Below are positions 8,019 through 15,535 of a stretch of DNA of 37,286 nucleotides, in pieces. The stretch is from Streptomyces xylophagus (GTDB taxonomy: Bacteria; Actinomycetota; Actinomycetes; Streptomycetales; Streptomycetaceae): the NCBI RefSeq assembly GCF_000716435.1, contig NZ_JNWO01000047.1, forward strand, positions 1 through 37,286, read 5' to 3'. The notes beneath the pieces are model-generated. The model did no database searches. It was not told the origin of the DNA and saw only the letters and a list, made by a program, of their open reading frames with translations. The position numbers and the translations under genes are program-made. Each line of letters opens with the position of its first letter. The first letter of the stretch is position 1.

Positions 8019-8531
8019 TCAGGAGTGCGGAACGGGGCGGCCGACATCGACCAGGAGGTCCTGCCGTATTCCCTGGCGAATCCACTGCACGGCCTGCTCT
8101 GAGGCGTGTCCGTCAGGTCTGACGAGCAACGCCTCACCTTGCCTGCGCATGATCCGGGCAGCTTCCTCCGCGCGCACGGGTAGACCGAGGTAGGCAGCGC
8201 CGGGGCGTCGCCACGTGCGATCGAGAGCAACTCCGTCCGGGCCAGCGCACCATGCGTGTTCAGTAGGCCAACCGACTCCCCAGGCCCAACCCTCGACATA
8301 GGCGAGTTCAGGGACGGATGTCCGGGCGCAGGTAATGGATTCGAGATAGCACTGCCCTGGCCGGCCAGGAGTCTGGTCGCTACCTGGAAGCTCAGCGGGA
8401 GTGAACAATCGTCCGTGCTCAAGCAAAAGTCCGGCCACGCCGGCATGGGTCCAGTCCGGGGTCCTGGCGCGCGGCCCGGCCTCCATCCGCAGATGCTGTA
8501 TCAGCCAGCCCTCCGCATCACTCAGGAGCAC
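8019..8531 (-). CDS. Hypothetical protein, conserved in Streptomyces
   Basis: 170 residues from GTG 8531, preceded by a GGGAGGGAG ribosome binding site. The central block CYLESITCARTSVPELAYVEGWAWG followed by EHAWCAGPDGVALDRTW and GAAYLGLPV fits a recurring pattern in phage-related and actinobacterial hypothetical proteins: Gln-Cys-Tyr-x-Asn/Glu, then TyrValGluGly, GluHisAlaTrp and ValAsp-x-ThrTrp. Conserved Cys, His and Asp in that order hint at a papain-like or transglutaminase-like fold, an inference from spacing only. No signal peptide. Stands alone between two decayed regions. Confidence 0.72.
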   Translation of the reverse strand: MLLSDAEGWLIQHLRMEAGPRARTPDWTHAGVAGLLLEHGRLFTPAELPGSDQTPGRPGQCYLESITCARTSVPELAYVEGWAWGVGWPTEHAWCAGPDGVALDRTWRRPGAAYLGLPVRAEEAARIMRRQGEALLVRPDGHASEQAVQWIRQGIRQDLLVDVGRPVPHS

Positions 8532-8803
8532 AGTTCTCCCTCCCTACCTCGTGCCTGATCTACAGGCCCTGCCGCCAAAACGAGCTGCTCAGCCCATCGC
8601 AGGAGTATTTCAGCAAACTGGCTGCCCTCGACGGGAGATCTGCATCTATGAGTGTCGGTCACCTACAAAGGCGATTACACCGCCCCTGTGCAGGTCGCGG
8701 TGTGTGAGCGTCAGGAGGCGGCGACGAGCAAGACACGCTTTCTCAGCAGCGAAGATCCGCCATCTTGAAGAAGCTGGTCACGGTGCTGGTGTGAGTCGTT
8801 GTC

Positions 8804-8932
8804 TGAAGCGCTCCTGGATCGGTGGAGGCTCTATGCGTTGGCTCCAGCCGCCGCTTGGGGCTGGTGTTGAGCGTAGTAGTTGGTCTCGTGCTCGTAGGGC
8901 GGGATGTCTCCGATCGCTGTGTGGAGTCGCGC
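8804..8932 (-). mobile_element. IS3-family element, right-end remnant with transposase tail
   Basis: Minus-strand codons 8929-8831 read RLHTAIGDIPPYEHETNYYA and on to ANA, then TAG. This is the typical end of an IS3-family OrfB transposase (RLHxALGxxxPxExE). Downstream the sequence GAGCCTCCACC... runs to ...GCGCTTCA, ending at 8804 in TCA, as IS3-type right ends do. Everything upstream in the transposase is missing and the fragment abuts the radical SAM pseudogene at about 8930. It is therefore a truncated insertion scar. Confidence 0.75.
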
Positions 8933-9740
8933 CGGTCCAAGCGGCGCGACTCGACCGCCCACCTCCGCGCGGACCGGGTGGAGGTGGAGCACTTCGCGCG
9001 GTGGGCGGCGGACAGCGAGGACGAACTGTCGCTCCTGTTCACGCCGTGGGGCGAGCGGCTAGTCCGCTCCTGGTACCGGCCCTCCCTCACCGAGCTGTCC
9101 CGACTGCCGCACATGCGCCCGGTCGCCATCCAGACCAACCTGAACTGCCGGACCGGCTGGCTCACCGAGGCCGACCTCGACACGCTCGCGCTCTGGTGCA
9201 CTTACCACCCGGGCCAGACCCCCTACGCCGTTTCCTCGGCAAGTGCCGCGACCTGACCAGCCGCAGGGTGCGCTTCAGCGTCGGCGTGGTGGGCCTGCCC
9301 GCCCGTTTGGCAGCGGCCCGCCAGCTCAGCGACGACCTGCCCCCGCACGTCTGCCTCTGGAACAACGCCGCCGAGGGACACACCTACTCGGACGCCGAGG
9401 CCGACGACTGGACCGCGCTCGACCCCCTACCCCCTGTTCTCGTACAGCCGGCACCCGCACCGCAGCGCCGGACTTCCGTGCCGTACCGGCGAGTCCGTGA
9501 TCTCGGTCGACGACACCGACAGGGTCCGCCTCTGCCACTTCGTCCGCGACGAGCTGGGGAACCTGTACGACGGTTCCTACCGGGCGGCGCAGCGGCCACG
9601 CGCGTGTCCGCCGGCCGTCTGCGACTGCCACATCGGCCATGTCCACCTGGAGTCCCTGCCCCTGTACGACGTTTTCGCGGGAGGTGTCCTGGAGCGGGTG
9701 CCGTCCGCCCTCCCCGGGCAGGGCACCGCCCGCGCCCTGC
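8933..9740 (+). pseudogene. STM4011-type radical SAM protein, headless and frameshifted
   Basis: Three successive frames join into one protein that I recognise as the STM4011 family of radical SAM enzymes. The parts are SKRRDSTAHLRADRVEVEHF through ALWCTYHPGQTPY (to about 9229); FLGKCRDLTSRRVRFSVGVV through TYSDAEADDWTALDP (to about 9427); then YPLFSYSRHPHRSAGLPCRT through VCDCHIGHVHLESLPLYDVF and GGVLERVP. Both changes of frame fall inside conserved blocks. The N-terminus, including the CxxxCxxC iron-sulfur motif needed for radical SAM chemistry, is absent; the IS3 fragment lies exactly there. The late CDCHIGHVHL and RTGESVISVD blocks remain. No STM4010/4012/4013-like partners are in the window. 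Not functional as written. Confidence 0.85.
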
Positions 9741-10109
9741 CGCTCACGGCACGGTCGATGTCCGGCCGAGGCGACGACAACGGACCGGGCCACTGGACCG
9801 GCGGGTTCGTGGACCCGCGGGGGCTCGTCGGGCCGGGGCCGCACCCGGCAGTCTCCGGGCCCACCGCCCGCACGGCAAGGGCGAGTTGTCGCCGGAGCCT
9901 TCGCAGCCGTCACCGGCGTCCGACTGGTGCTTCTCCGCAGGCGGTCGGTGTGTGTCGTAATGTCAAGATCGTGTCCTCAGTGATGCCGTCTCTTCTCAGG
10001 CGTGTCTCAGGAGTGTCATCGGCTGAGGGATCGCCCCAGGGGCCCCGTGATGGAGGGAGAACGACCGCGGGGCAACCGCGGATCGGCAATCACGGGGAGA
10101 ACGAGACAC
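9741..10109. other. Intergenic between pseudogene and lipoprotein gene
   Basis: Contains what may be residual 3' sequence of the radical SAM locus and the promoter region of the lipoprotein gene. No convincing gene or promoter seen. Confidence 0.35.
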
Positions 10110-11126
10110 ATGATGCTCACGCGATTCGGGACCATCGCCGCGACCGCGATCACCGGCACCCTGCTCCTGACCGCCTGCAACGGCGCGGACGGTGCGGCCG
10201 ACGCCACCGTGTCGCATCCGGCGGCCGGGGCGACGCAGCACGCAGGCGCCACGCAGGCGGCCGGTGCCATCGGCCGCTACTCCGAGAACGCGCCCGGGGC
10301 GCGGTACTTCACCACGATCCTCACCGGTGACAACGAGGTGCCCGTCAAGGGCAAGCCGGCGGTGGGTGACAAGGACGGCAGCGCGGTGGCCCTCATGCGT
10401 ATCCAGGGCGACGAGGTGTCCTTCGCGTTCGCGTGGACGGGTATCGGCACCCCGACCATGGCCCACCTCCACCAGGGTACGCGGGGCACCAACGGTGACG
10501 TGAAGATCCCGTTCTTCATGGAGAAGCTCAAGGGCGGCACGCCATTCGTGTTCGGCACGGTCAAGGTCAAGGACGCCGACCTGCTGCGGAGCATCGAGGC
10601 ACATCCCGACCGATTCTACTTCAACCTGCACACCGCCGAGTTCCCCGGCGGCGCGGTCCGCGGACAGGCCGTCGCACTGCCGGGCGCGGTCTCGCTGCCC
10701 GACGCCATCCGGCACTCGGCGCTGGCCGGCGTCGTCAAGGGGGCCCAGATCTACGCCTGCACCAAGCAGGACGACGGCTCCTACACGTTCACCCAGGACA
10801 ACGTCGACGCCACTCTTCAGGGCGGCATCCAGCACAGCTTCGCCAAGCACGGCCCCGCCGGCCCTCCGCAGTGGATCGCCCCCGACGGCTCCTCGGTGAC
10901 CGGCACCGTCCTCAACAAGTTCGCCAACGGCACGGGCAACGTCCCCCAACTCCTGCTCCGCGCACAGCAGACCGGCAAGAGTGAAGGACTCCTGTCCAAG
11001 ACCACCTCGGTCCTGCGGCTCAACACCGCCGGCGGCGTCGCCCCGGCCGGCACCTGCAACCCGGCCACGCAGCCCACCACCCGCGTCCCCTACACCGCGG
11101 ACTACCTGTTCCTCGCCACCAAGTAA
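10110..11126 (+). CDS. Lipoprotein with CHRD and DUF3455 domains
   Basis: 338 residues from ATG 10110, with GGGGAG about ten bases upstream. The signal MMLTRFGTIAATAITGTLLL ends in the lipobox LTAC with Cys at residue 23, so the protein is lipid-anchored outside the membrane. After a Thr/Ala/Gly linker, residues 55-190 form a CHRD domain: TTILTGDNEVP, SFAFAWTGIGTPTMAHLHQG and FYFNLHTAEFPGGAVRGQ, the hallmark HxHxG and NxHxxxxPxGxxRGQ motifs. Residues 195-338 match DUF3455: QIYACTKQDDGSYTFTQ, HGPAGPPQWIAPDGSSVTG and a C-terminal VPYTADYLFL. CHRD domains occur in chordin and in bacterial surface proteins; DUF3455 is of unknown function. Monocistronic, with its own terminator. Confidence 0.9.
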   Translation: MMLTRFGTIAATAITGTLLLTACNGADGAADATVSHPAAGATQHAGATQAAGAIGRYSENAPGARYFTTILTGDNEVPVKGKPAVGDKDGSAVALMRIQGDEVSFAFAWTGIGTPTMAHLHQGTRGTNGDVKIPFFMEKLKGGTPFVFGTVKVKDADLLRSIEAHPDRFYFNLHTAEFPGGAVRGQAVALPGAVSLPDAIRHSALAGVVKGAQIYACTKQDDGSYTFTQDNVDATLQGGIQHSFAKHGPAGPPQWIAPDGSSVTGTVLNKFANGTGNVPQLLLRAQQTGKSEGLLSKTTSVLRLNTAGGVAPAGTCNPATQPTTRVPYTADYLFLATK

Positions 11127-11160
11127 CACCCAGCCAGCCGTCCGGCCCGAACACCACCAG

Positions 11161-11191
11161 GCGATGCGAGTCCCCCGCACACTCGCATCGC
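11161..11191 (+). terminator. Terminator of the CHRD lipoprotein gene
   Basis: A perfect 11-bp inverted repeat (GCGATGCGAGT, nine-base loop, ACTCGCATCGC) lies 34 bases after the stop and is followed by CGCGTGTTT. This is the usual strong-stem, weak-U terminator of Streptomyces. Confidence 0.75.
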
Positions 11192-11254
11192 CGCGTGTTT
11201 CCAACAGCCGACACCTCACGCCCCGGTACGACACGTCCCTACCAGAACATCCAC

Positions 11255-11514
11255 TCACGCCCTACGCCACACGACGTCCCCGCTCTCGGGCCCGACACCC
11301 TCTTGCGAACCGACCAAGGAGGCGATCACCGCGACGAAGGCGGCGATCCCCGGCAGGTTCGCCCCTCTGTCTCGTCAAGCCGCGAAGTCCTCCGGGCTCG
11401 CCAGGTCACCATGTCCAGCCACTCGTCGTCCGGGAGGCGGACCAGACGGGCCCCGAGGAAACCGGCACGATCAGCCCGGAAACCGGCGAGCACCGCGGAC
11501 CTGCCGGCCGGCAA
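11255..11514 (-). pseudogene. Antibiotic-biosynthesis-monooxygenase-like fragment, frameshifted
   Basis: Minus-strand codons from about 11514 read AVLAGFRADRAGFLGARLVR then LPDDEWLDMVTW. The match then shifts frame to ASPEDFAA, a TGA, and GANLPGIAAFVAVIASLV before a final TGA at 11255. This order (xFRADxPGFLGARLxRLxDxxWLDxxxW, then EDFAAS, then GANLPGIAAFxxxI) is what I expect for small ABM-fold proteins. One frameshift near 11415 and an internal stop make it a remnant. The start is lost in or next to the 8-bp tandem repeat, which may have broken the N-terminus. Confidence 0.6.
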
Positions 11515-11558
11515 CTCGGCTACTCGGCTACTCGGCTACTCGGCTACTCGGCTACTCG
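11514..11558. repeat. 8-bp tandem repeat, five copies and a partial
   Basis: ACTCGGCT is repeated five times without mismatch from 11514 to 11553, followed by ACTCG. Since eight is not a multiple of three, gain or loss of one copy shifts any frame crossing it. It lies at the 5' end of the monooxygenase-like remnant. Such repeats commonly arise by replication slippage. Confidence 0.9.
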
Positions 11559-12568
11559 CACGGGTTCGACACGGAATCATGCGAGTTCAACGATCGGCAT
11601 TAAAACGCCCACGTGATTCGGCCCTGCCGTATGACATCGATACCGGCGACGCGCGATCACTCCGCTGTCGGATTCTGCGGTCACTCAGGAGATGTCGATC
11701 TGAACGAATTCCCCAGACCTGAGGGAGATCCTCTTTCGGACCTTCTCGACGCGAAGCTCCGTTTCCGCTCCTCCGCCGCCTCGTCCGCGGTCTTCTCCCC
11801 CGACGGCCGTAAGTCAGCGTGGGCGGCTGCCACGACGGACACGTCTGCCTCGTCCCCAAGTACAACCACTCCTACCCCGGAGCCCTGAAGAACGCCCCGG
11901 ACTACCAAAGACCGCCGGGATCATCAGCGAGACGGCTGGGCCGTCGGGGCCCGGGCCGCCGAGGCGCTGGGGCTGGCCCTCGCCGAACTCCACGCGGCCA
12001 CGGGCCGCACCCAGCCCACCACCTCGCCACCCTCGTTCCACACCAGCGCCTTCGTCCCCCAGGACCCCGACGCCTCCGTGGCCGGCACGCTCGACCAGAT
12101 CGTCTCCCGGTCCGGCGCCCCGCGCAGAGGTCGTGAGGCCAAAACGCAGACGGCTGCGGCCGATTGAGACCCGGTTCGCGGCCGACCACCCGAACGGACG
12201 CGGCGAACCGAGGAACACCGCACGGGAGACGGCAGCGTCCGTAGGCCGCGGACGCAGGACAGGACGGCGTTCCCGCCCGCACACAGCCCTGCCGCTCATC
12301 ACTCAGACGCCGGGGCTTCATGCCCCGGTTGTCCTCAGGTGACGCAGAAAGCGATGGGCGCGCAAGGGCCCGGCGTCAGGTGTCGGCGGGGGCGAAGTGT
12401 CCGGCAACGCGCGTTCTCCTGCAACCGACCGCAAGCCTGTCCACATCGTCTCCGGGTGGCGTGACCCATCACGGCAAGATATTCGAACGCGCTCAACCAT
12501 GGGGCGAGGTGGCCGGGTTTCGGGAGGTGCTTGCCGTTCGGGCACCCGAGCGCCCGGACCACGGCCCG
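11559..12568. other. About 1 kb without a supportable gene
   Basis: Several frames run through this stretch but none combines a start, a ribosome binding site and recognisable content. A plus-strand segment near 11929-12165 (DGWAVGARAAEALGLALAEL and onward to AFVPQDPDASVAGTLDQI) looks protein-like but has no start in frame and ends at TGA; it may be a gene remnant. I do not recognise a family. 12166-12568 shows nothing clear. Confidence 0.4.
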
Positions 12569-13195
12569 TCACCGGGCCGAAAAGCCACAGGTCAGCCCCC
12601 CACAGGCGCCGCCACCCGAGCCGTCCCAGTGCGCGGCCGCCGCGAGGACGGCGGCAGCCGCGCCCGTTCCGAGTACGGCGCCGGCGACGACGTCGCCCGG
12701 GTAGTGCACCCCGGTGTGGACGCGCGAGTAGCCCACGGCACAGGCCAGCAGGCCGAGAGGGACCGTGACGGCCGGGAACGCGGGCCCGACCGCCGCGGCG
12801 AAGGCGACGGCCGAGGCCGTGTGGCCGGAGGGGAACGAGGCGGATGCCGGCATGGGGACGTGCCGACCGGGAAAGGGCGAGTCCTCGGCCCGGTGCGGGC
12901 GTGGCCGCCGCACCAGACGCTTGCCGAGCAGGTTGGCCGTGGTGGACGCGACGCCGATCGCCGCGACGCCGAGCACCGCGGCGCGGCGGGAGCGGCCGGG
13001 GCGCAGAGCCAGGCCGGCGGCGAGCAGGAGAGAGATCCTGGAATGATCGGCCGTCGCGGACAGTCGGCGCAGCGCCGAGTCCAGTGCGGGTGTGCTGGTG
13101 ACGGTCACGGCCTCGTAGAGCGCCTGGTCGAGGCTGGCGAGATCGCGCAGCAGGCCCTGCGGTACTCGTTGCTGACGAGGGCGACGGTCAATCAT
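12569..13195 (-). CDS. PAP2-family membrane phosphatase
   Basis: 208 residues from ATG 13195, starting inside the last codons of the upstream lipid-kinase-like gene (8-base overlap), so the pair is coupled. All three phosphatase motifs are present: KRLVRRPRP (residues 92-100), PSGH (122-125) and SRVHTGVHYPGD (157-168). The catalytic histidines are those of PSGH and of VHYPGD. Hydrophobic segments around 55-90, 125-155 and 165-190 indicate an integral membrane protein. PAP2 enzymes dephosphorylate phosphatidic acid, undecaprenyl pyrophosphate or related lipids. Pairing with a diacylglycerol-kinase-like enzyme suggests a phosphatidate/diacylglycerol or isoprenoid-phosphate interconversion module; the substrate is unknown. 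Confidence 0.92.
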   Translation of the reverse strand: MIDRRPRQQRVPQGLLRDLASLDQALYEAVTVTSTPALDSALRRLSATADHSRISLLLAAGLALRPGRSRRAAVLGVAAIGVASTTANLLGKRLVRRPRPHRAEDSPFPGRHVPMPASASFPSGHTASAVAFAAAVGPAFPAVTVPLGLLACAVGYSRVHTGVHYPGDVVAGAVLGTGAAAAVLAAAAHWDGSGGGACGGLTCGFSAR

Positions 13196-14636
13196 CGCTC
13201 TGCTCCTGGTTCTTCTCGCGTGAGGGGGCTGCTCGGTCGTGGCTTTCGGGTTCGTGGGGCGAGCGGTCGAAGGCGAGGCGCAGGACGCGGTACCAGTCGA
13301 CGGCCGGTGCGACGTACGGTGCCCCGGGGCGGTCCCGTGGCACGCGCACCCGCAGCGCGCCGGGTCGTATCGTGCACACCACGGGCGGCGGCAGGACGAG
13401 TGCCTCACCGTCCACAGCCACCGGGATGGTCTCCTCGTCGGCCTCGACGACGACGCTGCGGGACGTCAGGGTCGTGATGCCGCTGGCCCGCTCCCCCAGC
13501 AGCGCCAGTTCGGCAGCCTGTACCGGGCCCCCGACCCGGACCGCGATCACGCCGAGCACACCCGCATCGAGCCGTTCCCTACGGCCACCCGTCAGGGGGT
13601 CGGCCCGCGCGTAGGGGTTGTTGCTGACCAGCACCGCCTGCGGGCCCTCCAACCACCCCCCGTCGGTCCGGGCACTGAGCTCGGCGCCCGCCTCGCCCGC
13701 CAGCAGGTCCGGCAACTGGTCGAGCGCGGTGACCGCTTTGGCGTCCCGGTAGTCGGGGTTCTGCACGATGTGCGCATAGGTACCGAACGAGGCGGTGTTG
13801 ACGAACGGCCGGCCGGAGATGTCGCCGAGGTCGACGCGGAGTTCCACACCGTCCGAGAGCGCCTCCAGGCTGCGCACCGGGTCGTCCCGGTCCAGACCGA
13901 GGTCCATGGCGAAGTGGTTGCGGGTGCCGGCTGTCACGACCATGAACGGAAGACCGTGTTCGGCGGCCACTCCCGCCACCAGTGCCTGGGTGCCGTCGCC
14001 GCCGGCCACACCGAGCAGGTCCGCTCCTTCGGCGACGGCCTGCCGGGCCAGTGCCACCGGATCCGGATCCGTGTCGAGGTCGAGCAGGATCACTCGCGCG
14101 CCCAGCGCCTCGGCCCGCTCCACGAGTCCGTACCGCCCGACCTTCCCGCCACCCGACTTCGGATTCATGATCAGCACGGCCCGGCGGGGTGGACGCACCG
14201 TACGGGTGTGCATGCCGTGCGGCGTGCGCAGCCGGCGCAGGGCACTCCTCGCGCAGCCGAGCGCGGCCGTCCACGCCGCGAGGGCGACGACCGCGACCAT
14301 CCACAGGCCCGATACGGCGTACAGCACCAGGACGCCGACGGGCGCGGTGATCGCCAGCAGGGCACCGAGGAGCCGGGCGAATCCGCGGTGCGCCAACGCC
14401 CACCACAGGCCCGCGCCGGCCAATCCGAGGCCTGCCAGGCCCAGCAGCAGGATGAACCCATGGCCGGTGCCGGCCACCACTGCGGCCACTGCTCCCGCGA
14501 TGCACAGCAGGGCGAGACGGGCCAGGGCCCGCGCCGCGTCGAGACCCGTGTCGGGTCCGTGGCGTTCCGGCTCACGCGTCGCTCCGGTCTCGTTCAATGT
14601 CGCTTCCCGGTCATGGCTGGGGCGGACGGTCGTCAT
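13188..14636 (-). CDS. Diacylglycerol-kinase-like lipid kinase with membrane N-terminus
   Basis: 482 residues. After about 35 polar residues come three or four membrane helices (residues 35-130), then a DAGK catalytic domain. The domain begins AVLIMNPKSGGGK (about 153-165, nucleotide-binding NPxSG), contains GVAGGDGTQALVAG (the GGDGT motif) and TAGTRNHFAMDLGLDRD, and continues into a DGE-containing half (VAVDGEALVLP). This is the full set for the diacylglycerol/sphingosine/YegS kinase superfamily. Its stop overlaps the PAP2 start. Probable reaction: ATP-dependent phosphorylation of a membrane lipid at the cytoplasmic face, opposing the PAP2 phosphatase. The membrane-anchored N-terminus is a common actinobacterial variant. 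The RBS before ATG 14636 is weak. Confidence 0.92.
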   Translation of the reverse strand: MTTVRPSHDREATLNETGATREPERHGPDTGLDAARALARLALLCIAGAVAAVVAGTGHGFILLLGLAGLGLAGAGLWWALAHRGFARLLGALLAITAPVGVLVLYAVSGLWMVAVVALAAWTAALGCARSALRRLRTPHGMHTRTVRPPRRAVLIMNPKSGGGKVGRYGLVERAEALGARVILLDLDTDPDPVALARQAVAEGADLLGVAGGDGTQALVAGVAAEHGLPFMVVTAGTRNHFAMDLGLDRDDPVRSLEALSDGVELRVDLGDISGRPFVNTASFGTYAHIVQNPDYRDAKAVTALDQLPDLLAGEAGAELSARTDGGWLEGPQAVLVSNNPYARADPLTGGRRERLDAGVLGVIAVRVGGPVQAAELALLGERASGITTLTSRSVVVEADEETIPVAVDGEALVLPPPVVCTIRPGALRVRVPRDRPGAPYVAPAVDWYRVLRLAFDRSPHEPESHDRAAPSREKNQEQSDD

Positions 14637-15535
14637 CGCGGCGGGTGCTCCGTCCGCCTGTCACACCGGCGATTCCTGTCGGTGTCCATGAAACGTACGC
14701 GGTGTGTCCCGCCTCGTCCGCGACCGGGCGCGGTCGGCGCGCGGGCTCAAGCTGCGAAGCCGATCGCGGTGGCGTGATGGTGTGCGCCCGTCCGGCTGCC
14801 GATATCCACGACGCAGCTCCCTCGCAGCGTGTCCGGGGTCCGGTCCTCGCCCCCGCAACAGCGGGACCTTCGAACTGCCGCCTCGTCTCTCCTGCCACCG
14901 CGAGTCCGGCGTTTCCCGACCTCGTTGGCTCTGCCCGCCACCCCGTCCCCTGACGCCCACCAGTGATCGACCGAGCCTCGACGACATGCACCGCAGAGTG
15001 GATCAAGACTACAGGCCGGGTCGCGCCGACCCTCTCGGACACCGGATCCGACGCTCTACCCTGCCCGATCGAGCGGATCCGAGGTCTCCGTGCCCCGCGG
15101 ACCGAGCATGGGCACTGCCCGACATGGTCACCGCACATGACGGGACAGTCCTCCGCCCCTCCGCCCTCGCTGCCACCGTGCAACACCGCCTCAAGAGCCG
15201 CGACGGCCACGCGCCCTCCCCGAGGGAGATCATCGAGCTCGTCGACACCTCCCCGACCCTGGCCGGAATACCTCGGGTCCTGAACTCCCCCGGAAGGGGC
15301 GGGTGTTGCGCGACGTCTGGACAGCGGTCCCGAGGAGTGCTGTCATCCCTCAGTACCGCACTTTCCGTCAGTGGAAAGCGAGTTGGCACAGCGCCCGCTT
15401 GCGGCGGCCCGCCCCCACGCACCGGGCCGTCTGCCCTCGGCCCTGTTGGCGCGAAGCATGTTCTGCCGTGACACCCCGTCAGCAGGGCGCGCTGACAACG
15501 ATGTCGAACGCTCGTTGCCCGTCGAAGGAGCCCCC
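14637..15535. other. About 900 bases between divergent operons, no clear gene
   Basis: Should hold the promoters of the kinase/PAP2 pair and of the glutaminase gene. A plus-strand frame near 15124-15290 (VTAHDGTVLRPSALAATVQH then LKSRDGHAPSPREIIELVD) looks protein-like but loses coherence after about 55 codons. It may be a small gene or a remnant of unknown family. A short perfect hairpin at 15361-15378 (CTTTCC/GGAAAG) lies 158 bases before the glutaminase start. No other structure seen. Confidence 0.4.

Noticed and set aside
8401..9960. Plus-strand open frame spanning the radical SAM region
   Set aside because: It matches STM4011 only in the middle part (about 9235-9427); the rest is out-of-frame shadow, so the locus is a pseudogene and not one long gene.
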